Numbered from the stretch's first letter, positions 36,135 to 46,388 are shown. The stretch: 64,000 nt of DNA from Campylobacter massiliensis (GCF_014253065.1 NZ_JACLZK010000002.1:496001-560000), one strand, 5' to 3'. Numbers and translations are program-made. Notes: a model not told the origin generated them from the letters alone.

Positions 36135-37454
36135 TCACGCGTCCTTGCCGTTTATCGCGTACGCCGAGCGCAAAAATACGTCAGTGCCCGATAGTAGCGC
36201 GCTCTCGTCAAAGTCAAACGCGCCGTTGTGATGCCCTGCGGCTAGCTTGGTACCGATCATCAGATAGCCGCTCTTGCCGCCTGCTTTTTGCACGGCGTGC
36301 ATAAAATGCGCGAAGTCCTCGCAAGCGCCGAAATTTAGATCCCGCACGATGAGCTCGTCCTTGATAAAAGGCGACTGGCGCGCGGCGCGCTCGTAGATAT
36401 CGGTAATCTCCTTGCTGCTATCGCCTCCGCTCGTGCCGCCGGTTAGCTTCACGTCGTACTGCACGCCGTACATCTGCGCGACGCCTGCGACGATATCCAT
36501 ACATTTTTGAAACATAAATTCATTTAGCTCGGTCGTTTCGCCGCGCGTTTCGCAGGCGATGTAGCCGTTTGGCGCGATGACGTTTCGCCCCTCGCCCGCT
36601 CGCAAAACGCCCACGTTTATGCGCGTGACGCCGTCGGCATGGCGCGTGATACCGTGCATGGCTAGAGCCGCCTGAGCTGCGGCCAGCAGAGCGTTTGCGC
36701 CTTCTTGCGGAGCGCCCGCCGCGTGAGCCGATCTGCCCGTGAAATTTACGTCGAATTTCGACGTCGCAAGAAGCTTGTTCGTACCGCAGATGATGCCGCC
36801 GCTAGTCTTTGCTTGAAAGCCGATATGACCGCCCAGCAGGTAGTCCACGCCCTCTAGCACGCCCGCTTGCTCCATCGGCACAGCGCCTCTGGTGCCCTCT
36901 TCGGCGGTTTGAAATATAAATCTAAATTTGCCTTTAAAATCATCCAAATTTTGCGCGATGAGTTTAGCCATCGCAAGGCCGATCGTGATGTGACCGTCGT
37001 GCCCGCAGGCGTGAGTGATGCCGTCTATATCAGCTCTAAAGCCCTCTTTAAACGGTCTGTGCGTCTCATCCTTACTCTCGGTCACGTCCACGCCGTCGAT
37101 GTCAAATCTAAACGCAAGCGTCTTGCCCGGCCTGCCCGTATCAAGCTCAGCTACCACGCCCGTTAGCCCATCCTCCATCACTGGTAAAAACTCGCGCTCG
37201 TCGGCGCTTAGCAGGCTTTTTGCACGTTCTAGATACTTCTCTTTATCTTTCTCGCTGCCAAGACCCGCTCTGGCTTCGGGTTTCATTATCTCGCGTCCCA
37301 TTTTTAGGCTGTAGCCGAGCTTTTTTAGCTCGCTAGCGATCTTTGCCGTCGTAAAAAATGTGAAAAATCCGGTCTCGGGATGCGAGTGAAAAAACCGCCT
37401 ATTTTTCACCATTTCGTCTTTTAGCGCTTCGACTTTTGCTGCCACCTCGTCCAT
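36135..37454 (-). CDS. M20-family amidohydrolase (AbgA-like)
   Basis: Zinc peptidase-fold amidohydrolase of 439 residues, most like AbgA, which with AbgB cleaves p-aminobenzoyl-glutamate. It shows RRFFHSHPETGFFTF, LGYSLKMGREIMKPEAR (close to AbgA), ACGHDGHITIGLAMA with the metal His, QTAEEGTRG with the catalytic Glu, and a dimerisation domain GRSAHAAGAPQEGANAL. Alone in its unit, with no abgB or abgT next to it, so it may act on another N-acyl amino acid. ATG with AGGAG. Confidence 0.88.
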   Translation of the reverse strand: MDEVAAKVEALKDEMVKNRRFFHSHPETGFFTFFTTAKIASELKKLGYSLKMGREIMKPEARAGLGSEKDKEKYLERAKSLLSADEREFLPVMEDGLTGVVAELDTGRPGKTLAFRFDIDGVDVTESKDETHRPFKEGFRADIDGITHACGHDGHITIGLAMAKLIAQNLDDFKGKFRFIFQTAEEGTRGAVPMEQAGVLEGVDYLLGGHIGFQAKTSGGIICGTNKLLATSKFDVNFTGRSAHAAGAPQEGANALLAAAQAALAMHGITRHADGVTRINVGVLRAGEGRNVIAPNGYIACETRGETTELNEFMFQKCMDIVAGVAQMYGVQYDVKLTGGTSGGDSSKEITDIYERAARQSPFIKDELIVRDLNFGACEDFAHFMHAVQKAGGKSGYLMIGTKLAAGHHNGAFDFDESALLSGTDVFLRSAYAINGKDA

Positions 37455-37843
37455 TTTTGCTCCTTAAATTTGGAATTTTTATTATTTTTCTTAAAGATAT
37501 ATTATACATCAAGATTAATTTTAAAAGCTTAAATTTGAGCCGAATAATGATAAATTTAATGCTGATTTTTGCAAGCCGACTTGTTTGGCGTAAATTTGAT
37601 TTTTGTCCGCGGGGGTATTTCAGTCGGTTTTTAAGCGGCGATTTGCATCAAAGCGGTACGGGTTTGGCGAGCTAGCCAGTAAAATTTGGGCGATAAATTT
37701 GAGTTCAAATTTAAAATGTCGTCAAATTTGAACTCAAATTTAGAAAACTAGACAAAAAGGCAAATTTGACTTCGGTCGCCGCGCGGACTGACTAGCCGCA
37801 AAACAAACTCCGCGCAAAAGCTCAAATTTGCCCTTCAAGCAGA
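37455..37843. other. Intergenic region between nagZ and the amidohydrolase gene
   Basis: 389 bases. It holds a large AAATTT inverted repeat behind nagZ and the amidohydrolase promoter region. No gene seen. Confidence 0.5.
37695..37741 (-). terminator. 18-bp AAATTT hairpin behind nagZ
   Basis: AAATTTGAGTTCAAATTT at 37695-37712 and its exact complement AAATTTGAACTCAAATTT at 37724-37741, with an 11-base loop. Each arm is two AAATTT around a 6-base core. It begins about 100 bases past the nagZ stop codon. Termination role inferred. Confidence 0.65.
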
Positions 37844-38929
37844 CTATTTTATGCTATTTTTTAGCTTCATTATCCGCTCGTAGGACTCCTCGATGCGCTC
37901 TTTTGGTATCTGCTTGGCACCCACTGCGTCCACGACTAGCTGCGTGACGAGCTCTGCGGTCCTGCGCCCGTCTATCTTGTAGTCGCTAAAAAGCATCACA
38001 TCGCCGCCTGCGTTGATAAAGTTTATCACCTTTTCTTGCAGTGTAAAGTCCTTTAGCCCGCCCATGAGCATGTCGTCGCTGATGACTACGCCGTCAAATT
38101 TGAGTTCGCCGCGTAGCAAGCCGTCGATGAGCGCAGGCGAGAGCGAGGCTGGAAGCTCGGAGTCGCGCTGCATTAGGTAGATGTGGCCGACCATTATCAT
38201 CTTAGCTTCGTTTTTGCGAACCGCGTCAAAATATGGCTTAAGCTCGGTATAGTCGAATTTTTCGATCACGACCTTGGCGGTGTGACTGTCGGCCTCGACG
38301 TTACCGTGTCCCGGGAAGTGCTTCATCGCAGCTATCACGCCGCGAGCTTGCGAGGCCTTCATAAACTCGCTCGCATACAGCGAAACCTCGTCTATATCGG
38401 CACTAAACGCCCTGCCGCGCGAGCCGATGATGGTGGATTTTGGATTTAGCACGTCGGCCACGGGAGCGAAATTTACGTTTACGCCGACGTCTTTGAGTTG
38501 CTGTGCCATCTTAGCGTAAAGCTCGCCCGCAGCGGCTAGATCGAGCGTTTTTGCCACTTTTTGCGCCGAGATAAAGGTCTCAAATCCGCTCTTATCCTTA
38601 AATCTCGTGATCTGCCCGCCCTCCTCGTCTATAGCGATAAAAATGCCTTTTTGCGCCTCTTTAAATGCGCTTGTTAGCGCCTTGAGGTTCTTTTTGTCCG
38701 AGATATTTTTACCAAGCAGCATCACGCCGCCAAAACGCTGATATTTGGCCTCCGAGACGGCTTCTTTGGCGGTTTTGGGATCAGAGCCGTTGAAGCTGAC
38801 CATTATCATTTGAGCTATCATTTTGCGAAGCGTCGGTTTTTCTTGCGCTTGCACATCGGCAGCATTTAGCGCAGTCGGCAAACCCGCCAAAAATAGCGCC
38901 GAAAAAAGCGCTGCGATAAATTTTTTCAT
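37844..38929 (-). CDS. nagZ: Beta-N-acetylhexosaminidase, GH3 (NagZ-like), exported
   Basis: Glycoside hydrolase family 3 enzyme that removes N-acetylglucosamine from muropeptides. 361 residues. Active-site loop KHFPGHGNVEADSH (about 207-220) carries the general-acid His/Asp, and the nucleophile Asp is in VISDDMLMGGL (about residue 284). EEGGQITRF fits the substrate loop. A clear signal peptide (MKKFIAALFSALFLAGLPTALNA) sends it to the periplasm, unlike the cytoplasmic NagZ of E. coli. ATG with AAAGGA. Single-gene unit. Confidence 0.88.
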   Translation of the reverse strand: MKKFIAALFSALFLAGLPTALNAADVQAQEKPTLRKMIAQMIMVSFNGSDPKTAKEAVSEAKYQRFGGVMLLGKNISDKKNLKALTSAFKEAQKGIFIAIDEEGGQITRFKDKSGFETFISAQKVAKTLDLAAAGELYAKMAQQLKDVGVNVNFAPVADVLNPKSTIIGSRGRAFSADIDEVSLYASEFMKASQARGVIAAMKHFPGHGNVEADSHTAKVVIEKFDYTELKPYFDAVRKNEAKMIMVGHIYLMQRDSELPASLSPALIDGLLRGELKFDGVVISDDMLMGGLKDFTLQEKVINFINAGGDVMLFSDYKIDGRRTAELVTQLVVDAVGAKQIPKERIEESYERIMKLKNSIK

Positions 38930-39065
38930 ATTTTTCCTTTTTTTTGTTTTTGCGGATTTTACACTATTTTGGATAAATTTAAGAAAATTGAAACGGGATT
39001 TAGGTGCGGGAGGTGCTTTTTGCGATTGATCACTCGCAAATTTAGATCGGCATTTATAAAATATT

Positions 39066-39074
39066 TGATATAAT
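39066..39074 (+). promoter_or_regulatory. Extended -10 promoter
   Basis: TG-n-TATAAT at 39066-39074, 41 bases before the ATG at 39115. It is a good extended -10 element without a clear -35. Confidence 0.6.
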
Positions 39075-39114
39075 TTTTGAAAATATTGTTTAAAATTTAG
39101 TCAAAAGGGCATAT

Positions 39115-39684
39115 ATGATAAATTTAAATATTAATTGCGCTATAAATATCCCGCCAAAAAACGATATCAAGCTAGATAAAAACGAGTATATTTTATGTGA
39201 ATATAAGGAAAAACACATTAAAAATCTTTTTATTAAATTTATATTTGCCGTGGTTTGTATAGCTGTATTTATATATACGGTAATATCTAAAGACTTCGCC
39301 GATCAAAGCCTATTTCTAAAGGTTTGCGCTGCTATTTTTGTTATTTTTTGCATGTTATTAATATATATTTTTATTGCAAATTTGATCCACAAAGGCTTAT
39401 ATGTAACAAACAAAAACTTAATAGCTTTTAACGGGGCGAGATTTGATTTAGATTCTATTTTTATACTTGATACGAGTGCTCGTGAGCATACGGGATTTCG
39501 CATTTGCAAGGGCTGGAGAAGTATTTTAGAGATAAAATGCACGAATGACGACGCGCAGCTAGATGTCTTTTTGCTATCGCTATCCGCGGTTTCCGGCAAT
39601 AAAATTATTTTAAGATTTGGCTCAAAAGAACTAAAAGAAAAAGCCGACTCGGCGAATTTGGTTAGATTTAAATTGACGACATAA
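39115..39684 (+). CDS. Low-GC membrane protein, possible bacterial PH-like domain
   Basis: 189 residues of unknown function. Two membrane helices (about 40-58 and 68-92) follow a polar N-terminus. After them comes a beta-rich part starting YVTNKNLIAFNGARFDLDSI, a pattern seen in bacterial PH/YdbT-like domains, ending in ILRFGSKELKEKADSANLVRFKL. Codon use is strongly AT-rich (many ATA, AAA and TTT) compared with neighbours, which suggests recent acquisition or weak selection. It has its own promoter and is alone on the plus strand between minus-strand genes. Confidence 0.7.
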   Translation: MINLNINCAINIPPKNDIKLDKNEYILCEYKEKHIKNLFIKFIFAVVCIAVFIYTVISKDFADQSLFLKVCAAIFVIFCMLLIYIFIANLIHKGLYVTNKNLIAFNGARFDLDSIFILDTSAREHTGFRICKGWRSILEIKCTNDDAQLDVFLLSLSAVSGNKIILRFGSKELKEKADSANLVRFKLTT

Positions 39685-39895
39685 ATTGGATTTTTATACT
39701 GAAACAGACTAAATACTAGCCGGAATCCAAATTTTACGGCGCTTTAAACTCAAATCCAGCATAAAAATTCGGCAAATTTGGATTATTTAAACAAGCCAAA
39801 GAAGCCAGCTATTTAAAAACCGCTGTCCGCCGTCAAATTTTCAAATTTTATAGCAGCTGTGAGCCTCCGCAGGATACACGACTTTAAACCAAATT

Positions 39896-40786
39896 TTATT
39901 TTTTACTTAGTAGATCTCTCAGGCTTTCCTGCACGTCTTTACCGCGCAGCATCGCCGCGACCTCGTTTACTATCGGCGTATAGATGCCCTTGCCGGCGGC
40001 GATCTTTTCTATCGCGTAGGAGGTGTCCACGCCCTCGGCGACCTCGCCTAGATCGTTTAGGATTTTGTTAAGGCTCTCGTTTTTAGCAAGTCCCAAGCCC
40101 ACGCGGTAGTTGCGCGAGAGCACCGATGAGGCCGTTAGAAAGAGGTCGCCCGCCCCGCTAAGACCCAAAAAAGTCTGCTGCTGCGCGCCGAAATACTCGC
40201 CAAATCTCGCCATCTCGACAAGTCCGCGCGAGATGAGGCTAGCGCGAGCGCTGTTGCCGAGCCCGAGTCCGTCGCAGATGCCGCCCGCGATAGCGATAAC
40301 GTTTTTATATGCACCCGCGATCTCGGCACCGATAACGTCGCTGCTAGCGTAGGCTTTGATATTTTGCGGGAAAAGTCCTGAAATCTCGCGCGCAAGGGCT
40401 TCGTTTTTGGAATTTATCACGAGCGCGCACGGAAGGTCGTTTTGTATCTCTTTGGCAAAGCTCGGTCCTGATAAAAAGGCCAAATTTGCCGCATCTACGT
40501 GCTGCTCGTAAATCTCGTCTAAAAAACGCAGACTCGAGGTTTCGATGCCCTTTGAGGCGACTAAAATTTTCTGCCCGAAGTTTTTAAAATACTCTTTTAG
40601 CCAGCCGCTAACAGACTGAGAAGGTATGGCAACGACGAGCAGATCGCGCTTTAGCGCCTCCTCTAAGCCGACAAAATGCGCGCCTTCAAGCTGCCTGCGC
40701 GAGCTGATGACGCAGTCATTTTTTTGCGAAAGCGCGTGAAAAAGCGCGCTGCCCCACTTTCCCGCTCCGATGATGGCTATTTTCAT
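39896..40786 (-). CDS. gpsA: Glycerol-3-phosphate dehydrogenase [NAD(P)+]
   Basis: Reduces dihydroxyacetone phosphate to sn-glycerol 3-phosphate for phospholipids. 296 residues. Nucleotide site IIGAGKWGSAL at the N-terminus, ASKGIE, LSGPSFAKEI, the catalytic Lys in IAGAYKNVIAIAGGICDGL and NSRASLISRGL (here written NSARASLISRG). Ends in a short charged tail. It follows gatB by a 568-base gap, so it has its own promoter. Confidence 0.95.
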   Translation of the reverse strand: MKIAIIGAGKWGSALFHALSQKNDCVISSRRQLEGAHFVGLEEALKRDLLVVAIPSQSVSGWLKEYFKNFGQKILVASKGIETSSLRFLDEIYEQHVDAANLAFLSGPSFAKEIQNDLPCALVINSKNEALAREISGLFPQNIKAYASSDVIGAEIAGAYKNVIAIAGGICDGLGLGNSARASLISRGLVEMARFGEYFGAQQQTFLGLSGAGDLFLTASSVLSRNYRVGLGLAKNESLNKILNDLGEVAEGVDTSYAIEKIAAGKGIYTPIVNEVAAMLRGKDVQESLRDLLSKK

Positions 40787-41354
40787 TTTTTCTCTTTTTT
40801 GTGATTTACTTTATTGTAGCTAAATTTGCTCGGCTTGCTTCGCTTTTAATGAAATTTAGCGCTACCTTTTTGCAAAATTTGATCTCCGATGCGCCAAAAG
40901 CGTTTTAAATTTACTGCTACCGACGTCCAAGAAAACCAAAATTTAAAGCGATCGCAAAGCAAATTTAACTGCTGAAATGCTAAATTTACTCTATTTATTC
41001 ACGCCGCTCGCGGTCTCGCAAAGCTCATTAAATTTAAGCTAGGTTTAAAAGTTCAAATTTTGCCGATACCGACTTTATGCAAAATAAAGCGCACTTAATA
41101 TTTGTGTTTTTACCGATTTAGGCGGCTTTACGGCGCCGTATTTGGAGTTTTAAACCGTGCGACGATAAATTCGAGAGACAAATTCGATCCGTTTTTGTCA
41201 AATTTAACCTTTCCGCCCTCTGCAAAACCCATAAATTTAACCGAAAACGAGTAAAAATTTAACTCCGAAAGCTTGCTTAAGTCAAATTTAGCGCAAAACG
41301 GTCGCGTCGGAAAAAGCAAAATTTAAGCGCCGAAACGACGATATAAACCCAAAT
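40787..41354. other. 568-base gap between gpsA and gatB
   Basis: Rich in AAATTT strings on both strands. Short frames, such as a 63-codon one on the minus strand, read like repeat translation with no ribosome site. The gpsA promoter should be at the left. Nothing else seen. Confidence 0.5.
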
Positions 41355-42776
41355 TTACCCTAGCTTAGCCTTCAAAAGCACATTTACTTTTGCAGGATTA
41401 AACGCGCCTTTACCCTCTTTCATCGTTTGTCCGACGAAAAATCCGAAAAGCTTGTCCTTACCGCTTTTATACTCGGCGACCTTATCGGCGTTCGCGCTTA
41501 AAATTTGATCTATTATCGCTATGATGGCCGAGTCGTCGCTGACCTGCTTTAATCCCAATTTTTCGATGACGGCGTCTACGCTACCCTCGTTTTCCATGAG
41601 ATAGTCAAGCACCTCTTTAGCTGCCTTGGCGCTTATCGTGCCGTCTTCGATGCGGTGTAAGAGATCTATCATCTTAGACGAATTTACGGGTGACGTCTCG
41701 ATCGTAGCGCCGTTTTTTAGGCGACCCAAAAGCTCGACGATGAGCCACGTCACGGCAAGTTTCGGCGATATTTTAGCCTCTACGAGCTCCTCGAAATACT
41801 TCGCCGTCTCCACGCTACTCGTTAAAATCAGCGCATCATCCTCTTTGACGCCAAGCTCGCGCTCGTATCTAGCGACCTTTTGCTCGGCAAGCTCGGGGAT
41901 CTTGATCGCTTCGTTGTACATCTCCTCGGGGATCTCGACTGGTAGCAGGTCGGGATCGGGGAAATATCTATACTCGGCGCTATCTTCCTTGCCTCGCATC
42001 GAGCGCGTGACTAAATTTACGGTATCAAAAAGGCGCGTTTCTTGATAAACTTCCTCATCATACTTACCGTCTTCCCACGCTGCGCTTTGACGCTCGACCT
42101 CGTAGTCAATCGCTTTTTGGATAAATCTAAACGAGTTTAAATTTTTAATCTCGACGCGCGTATAAAGCTTGCTGTCGCCTTTTGGGCGGATGCTGACGTT
42201 GGCGTCGCAACGAAAGCTTCCCTCTTGCATATTGGCGTCGCTGATGTTTAAAAATCGCAAAATCGAGTGCAGTTTTTTTAGGTATGCAACCGCCTCGTCG
42301 GAGCTGCGCAGATCAGGCTCGCTCACGATCTCAAGCAGCGGCGTGCCTGCGCGGTTTAGATCGACTAGGCTCTGTCCGCTCTCGTGGATATTTTTACCCG
42401 CGTCCTCTTCAAGGTGCGCGCGAGTGATGCCGATGCGTTTTTTCTCGCCGTTTACGTCGATAAAAAGCTCGCCTTTTTCTACTATCGGTATCTCAAACTG
42501 CGAAATTTGATAGGCTTTTGGAAGGTCGGGATAAAAGTAGTTTTTACGGTTAAAAACTGAGCGCTTATTTATAGTCGCATTTACCGCCGCACCGAAGCTT
42601 ATCGCCTTTCTCACGGCTTCTTTGTTTAGCACCGGCAAAGATCCAGGTAGCGCCAGGCAGGTCGGACAAACGTGCGTATTTGCCTCATCGCCGAAGCTCG
42701 TGGAGCAAGAGCAGAAAATTTTAGTTTTTGTATTAAGCTGAGTGTGAACCTCAAGCCCGATAACGACTTCAAACAT
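41355..42776 (-). CDS. gatB: Aspartyl/glutamyl-tRNA amidotransferase subunit B
   Basis: Part of GatCAB, which converts Glu-tRNA-Gln and Asp-tRNA-Asn to the amide forms. 473 residues. N-terminal [12 protein letters not shown], a zinc-type Cys cluster CSCSTSFG...[30 protein letters not shown], and a C-terminal YqeY-like tail ending in [17 protein letters not shown]. No gatA or gatC is adjacent. Fits an organism lacking a dedicated glutaminyl- or asparaginyl-tRNA synthetase route, as in Campylobacter. Confidence 0.96.
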   Translation of the reverse strand: MFEVVIGLEVHTQLNTKTKIFCSCSTSFGDEANTHVCPTCLALPGSLPVLNKEAVRKAISFGAAVNATINKRSVFNRKNYFYPDLPKAYQISQFEIPIVEKGELFIDVNGEKKRIGITRAHLEEDAGKNIHESGQSLVDLNRAGTPLLEIVSEPDLRSSDEAVAYLKKLHSILRFLNISDANMQEGSFRCDANVSIRPKGDSKLYTRVEIKNLNSFRFIQKAIDYEVERQSAAWEDGKYDEEVYQETRLFDTVNLVTRSMRGKEDSAEYRYFPDPDLLPVEIPEEMYNEAIKIPELAEQKVARYERELGVKEDDALILTSSVETAKYFEELVEAKISPKLAVTWLIVELLGRLKNGATIETSPVNSSKMIDLLHRIEDGTISAKAAKEVLDYLMENEGSVDAVIEKLGLKQVSDDSAIIAIIDQILSANADKVAEYKSGKDKLFGFFVGQTMKEGKGAFNPAKVNVLLKAKLG

Positions 42777-42902
42777 AATTTGCCTTTTATTTAAAATTTA
42801 GGGCTTATTTTAGCAGGATTTTTATTTAAGTTAGATAAAAAGAAGGGGTTGCGCCCGCCGATTTTTAGCGTATTTTAGCTAGCGGACGCGTAAATTTAAA
42901 TT

Positions 42903-43610
42903 TTAGTGCTCGTCGTGGCTGATCAAGATCGCGCCGGCAAGATACACGTAAGTAAGAATCATAAAGATAAATGTCTGCAAGCACGCCATAAACGTAAGCA
43001 AAACAAATGCCGGAAGCGCAGCGTACGACGCAAGGGCAAGCACGACCAAAAGGAACAAATCATCGCCTTTGATGTTACCGAAAAGTCGGAAAGAAAGCGA
43101 TACGACACGAGACAGATGCGAAACGATCTCGACGATAAACATTATCGGAGCTAGCCATTTATTCGGTCCCATAAAGTGCGCAAAATACTTGACGACGCCG
43201 TTAACTCGGATACCTTCGTAGTGATAAAACACAAAAACCACGAGCGCTAAAGTAAGGGTCAAATTTAAGCTCGAAGTCGGAGCCTCAAATCCAGGTATTA
43301 TGCCTATTATGTTACTTACGAATACGATCAAACCGATGGTGGCGACTAGCGGCAGATATTTTCTAGATAGCGCTTCGCTGCCTAGAACGTCCTTACCCAT
43401 TGACACGACGCCCTCTAGATACGCTTCGAGGATATTTTGCGTTCCGCGAGGCACGAGTTGCAAATTTTTAGTTGCAAATTTTGCCACGATAAGCACGATA
43501 ATCGCGACTAAAACGAGATGTCCCGCGTAATTTACCGCGTGGATAACGTGCTCGTTGTCGGTAAACAAAGAAGCGATCCAACCTGTAAACAAAAACAAAT
43601 TTTCTTGCAT
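42903..43610 (-). CDS. atpB: ATP synthase F0 subunit a
   Basis: Membrane subunit of the proton channel. 235 residues with five to six helices. The essential Arg is in [15 protein letters not shown], followed by [27 protein letters not shown]. As in other Campylobacter species, it stands away from the rest of the ATP synthase operon. ATG start. Confidence 0.95.
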   Translation of the reverse strand: MQENLFLFTGWIASLFTDNEHVIHAVNYAGHLVLVAIIVLIVAKFATKNLQLVPRGTQNILEAYLEGVVSMGKDVLGSEALSRKYLPLVATIGLIVFVSNIIGIIPGFEAPTSSLNLTLTLALVVFVFYHYEGIRVNGVVKYFAHFMGPNKWLAPIMFIVEIVSHLSRVVSLSFRLFGNIKGDDLFLLVVLALASYAALPAFVLLTFMACLQTFIFMILTYVYLAGAILISHDEH

Positions 43611-43757
43611 GGATTAACCTTAGATTTATGAAATTTAACGGCAATTTTATCCAAATAAACGTTAAAAGTTTTTTAAGCTTATCTCAAATTTCGCCCGAAT
43701 TTTAGCTTTTTTGTAAAATTTAACCCAAATTTCGTCGCCGTTTTTTAAAACTCCCGC

Positions 43758-44525
43758 TCACGCGAAAAATCTATCGTAAACGAGCTTTAGTATCGTCGCG
43801 CCCACGACGGCTAAAAATACGACTCTAACAAATTTAACATCCTTTTTCATAACCATATTTGAACCGAAATACGCGCCCAAAACCTGTCCCGCGCCCATCA
43901 AAAGCCCGACCGCCCAAAGTATTTGCCCGCCAGCGATAAAAACGGCAAGAGAGACGATATTGCTGGTAAAATTTAGTATTTTCGTATGCGCGACGGCTTT
44001 TTTCATATTTAGCCCGATGAGCGCAACCATCGCAAACGTCCAAAAACTGCCAGCTCCCGGCCCGAAAAATCCGTCGTAAAAGCCCAAAATAAGCCCGAAT
44101 ATCACGTAAAAGGCTCGCGCGTTCATACGAGCGGCTCTATCCTCGTCGCCGACCTTTGGCATCAAAAGCGTATAGATGAAAATCGCTATCAAACAAAACG
44201 GTATAATAACGCGCAAAAACTCGGCGCTCAAAAACAGTATAAGCACCGTGCCGATGCACGCGCCGATAAAGGTAAAAACGATGCCGATAAACACTTCTCG
44301 GAAATTTATCATACCTTTTCGGGCGAAATTTAGCGCCGCAGTGAAGCTACCGAAAGTGCCCTGAAGCTTGTTCGTAGCTAGCGCCACGTGAGGCGGTACG
44401 CCCATAGCCATGATTGTCGGTAGCGCAATCAGTCCGCCCCCGCCCGCGATGGCATCGACGAAGCCAGCCGCAAAGGCCGCCGCGAAAAATATCAAATACG
44501 CCGTAACGCCGAAGTCAAAGTCCAT
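43758..44525 (-). CDS. TSUP (TauE/SafE) family transporter
   Basis: Inner-membrane permease of about 255 residues with eight helices, of the family that moves sulfite, sulfoacetate and related anions. Typical are GFVDAIAGGGGLIALPTIMAMG near the N-terminus and LGFYDGFFGPGAGSFW in the second half. I take ATG 44525 because AAGGGG precedes it at good distance; a frame from 44552 would add nine residues. Substrate unknown. Confidence 0.87.
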   Translation of the reverse strand: MDFDFGVTAYLIFFAAAFAAGFVDAIAGGGGLIALPTIMAMGVPPHVALATNKLQGTFGSFTAALNFARKGMINFREVFIGIVFTFIGACIGTVLILFLSAEFLRVIIPFCLIAIFIYTLLMPKVGDEDRAARMNARAFYVIFGLILGFYDGFFGPGAGSFWTFAMVALIGLNMKKAVAHTKILNFTSNIVSLAVFIAGGQILWAVGLLMGAGQVLGAYFGSNMVMKKDVKFVRVVFLAVVGATILKLVYDRFFA

Positions 44526-44942
44526 TTTTGCCCCTTCAAAAAACAAAATCATACTACGAAAAATTTAAAAATTTATAAAAACTCGGCTTTTTGTTTTACT
44601 GCGGTTAAAATTTAACGAAACTGCGAGTAAATTTTACCGAGCGGGGTTAAATTTAGCGGTTTGGGTTGAGGCGCGTTTTGTAGATTTTGTGGGCGCGCTC
44701 TGCGATTTTATTTTGAGGCTTTAGATAAAATTTGCAAATTTGAGTTCTATCTAACGGCGCCAAATTTGATATAGTTTTTGAAATTTAGTTTGCGAAACCG
44801 CGCGGACAAAATTTAGATTTTGCTTTTTCAAGATGCGGGCTTTAAAATATACGAGACGCCAAATTTAAAGCCGCGTTAAATTTGACCGAGTATGAAAAAA
44901 AGTTCGCCGACTGCCGAGCGCGGCAAATCGGCGAATGCGGGA
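44526..44942. other. Gap between TSUP gene and sodC
   Basis: 417 bases holding the strong sodC terminator at the right end and the TSUP promoter region at the left, with AAATTT-rich sequence between. No gene seen. Confidence 0.5.
44894..44935 (-). terminator. Strong intrinsic terminator of sodC
   Basis: On the minus strand TTCGCCGA (44928-44935) pairs with TCGGCGAA (44903-44910), with a second GCCG/CGGC stem nested inside (44913-44924), then a run of seven U within 8 bases. It lies 8 bases past the sodC stop codon. Confidence 0.9.
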
Positions 44943-45491
44943 TTATTTTATGACGCCGCAAACCATTCTAGCGCCGCCGCCGCCAAGAGGCTTTGGATGG
45001 TCGCTGTGGTTATCGCCGCCGACGTGGATCATTAGCGAGTGGCCTTTTAGCTCGCCCAATGTTTTGATTTTCGGAGCTAGCACCGGATAAACCGCATTAC
45101 CCTCGGCATCGACGAAAAGCGCAGGCAAATCGCCCTTGTGGCCGTTGTCGTCCCATGCAAACGAGTGTTTTTTGGTGTCGCTTGGATCCCAGTGACCGCC
45201 CGCTTTCATGCCTAGACCTTTTTCATTCGCGCCGCAGTCAGCGTTTTGGTGCACGTGAAATCCGTGCGCGCCGCCCTCAAGGCCTTTAAGATTCGGGAAT
45301 AGCGCCACGCCGTAGTTAGTCTCGATCGCTACTACCTCGCCAACGACAGTGTTGCCCTTTTCGCTTAGTTGCTCCATAGTGATGACTAGGTGCTTGCCTG
45401 CCTTTGGATCAAAGACTTTTTCCTCGTGCGCAAGAGCGCTAGTAGCGAGTAGGCAGCCTAGAGCCGCGCTAGCTAAAACGATTTTTTTCAT
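44943..45491 (-). CDS. sodC: Periplasmic Cu/Zn superoxide dismutase
   Basis: Removes superoxide in the periplasm. 182 residues with a signal peptide ([21 protein letters not shown]). Metal ligands are visible in [11 protein letters not shown] (copper His pair and disulfide Cys), GGHWDP and [11 protein letters not shown] (zinc site), and HVGGDNHSD (copper). The C-terminal Cys and catalytic Arg are in [13 protein letters not shown] with AAGGAG; a TATAGT box lies just upstream; a strong terminator follows. C. jejuni lacks a sodC, so its presence fits the higher-GC Campylobacter group. Confidence 0.95.
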   Translation of the reverse strand: MKKIVLASAALGCLLATSALAHEEKVFDPKAGKHLVITMEQLSEKGNTVVGEVVAIETNYGVALFPNLKGLEGGAHGFHVHQNADCGANEKGLGMKAGGHWDPSDTKKHSFAWDDNGHKGDLPALFVDAEGNAVYPVLAPKIKTLGELKGHSLMIHVGGDNHSDHPKPLGGGGARMVCGVIK

Positions 45492-45527
45492 TTTTTCTCC
45501 TTAAAATGTAATTGCGAGGTAACTATA

Positions 45528-45550
45528 GCCTAAATTTGATTAATTTAGGC
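45528..45550. repeat. AAATTT hairpin between sodC and upstream gene
   Basis: GCCTAAATT at 45528-45536 and AATTTAGGC at 45542-45550, perfect 9-bp arms with a 5-base loop. It is 77 bases past the stop of the gene at 45627 and just upstream of sodC. Confidence 0.7.
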
Positions 45551-45626
45551 TTTAAATTTTCTTAAATTTAATGCGCCGCGAGGGCTTAAATTTGCCGCCG
45601 TTTAGCGCGAGGCAAACCCGTCAAAT

Positions 45627-46388
45627 TTACTTTATCTCGCTTAAAATTTGCGCTAGTTCGCCGCTTTGACCGATGCGGTAGAGCGCGAAGTCGTACTTGA
45701 TCGGATCGGCGGGGTCAAATTCGCAAAGCTTGTCCGTTAGCTCGCGCACGGCCCTAAAATCATAGCTTTTGCGAGAGATTAGACCCAAATTTAGCGAAAC
45801 TCGGTGCGTGTGCACGTCAAGAGGCATGAGGAGCTTGCTTTTTGGCAGGTTTTTAAAGAGCCCAAGATCGATGTCGCTATCTCGAATCATCCAGCGCAGG
45901 AACATGTTGTAGCGTTTATACGGGCTTTGTGGCGCTTTTTCGTACGGCTTGCCGAAGAAAAACTCATACCCCTCCGAGCGGTAAGGGTTTAGCGAGTAGA
46001 TAAATTTGATAAGTTCGTTTACGCCCTCTATCATCGAGCCGCTTCTTTCAAAGCCCGATCTCACCGCGCTTTCGATATCGCCGTGCTTTTTTAGGCGTGA
46101 AACGGTGATAAAAATCTGCCGCACGTCCTCGCAGCTTTGAAAGCGGTATTTGTGCTGCGTCAAATTTGAAATGATTTCATCCTCGCTTTTATCTAACAGC
46201 GAAAAGTCGAGCGAATTTAGAAAATTTACGATGAGTTTTGCGTTGCCGTAGGCAAAAAGCGCGCAGATGAGCGAGATCTCGGGCGTTTTAAATTTGCTCG
46301 CGACCTGCAGCGGATCGGCGGCGGCAAACAAATCCGCATGGGTATTTTTAGAGATTACGTTTTGATCTAGAAGGGTTTTTAAGTCCAT
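45627..46388 (-). CDS. TIGR02757-family protein (DUF2400)
   Basis: 253 residues, cytoplasmic, all-helical. The sequence shows SLICALFAYGNAKLIVNFL, RYNMFLRWMIRDSDIDLGLF and PLDVHTHRVSLNLGLISRK, and ends in a helix-hairpin-like segment KYDFALYRIGQSGE. These are marks of the TIGR02757 family, which looks related to HhH DNA glycosylases but has no shown activity. It follows flgK as in C. jejuni (Cj1467 after Cj1466). Its ribosome site is buried in a long hairpin. Confidence 0.85.
   Translation of the reverse strand: MDLKTLLDQNVISKNTHADLFAAADPLQVASKFKTPEISLICALFAYGNAKLIVNFLNSLDFSLLDKSEDEIISNLTQHKYRFQSCEDVRQIFITVSRLKKHGDIESAVRSGFERSGSMIEGVNELIKFIYSLNPYRSEGYEFFFGKPYEKAPQSPYKRYNMFLRWMIRDSDIDLGLFKNLPKSKLLMPLDVHTHRVSLNLGLISRKSYDFRAVRELTDKLCEFDPADPIKYDFALYRIGQSGELAQILSEIK

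Noticed and set aside
41128-41319. A 63-codon minus-strand frame before gpsA
   Set aside because: Reads like AAATTT repeat translation, no start signal.
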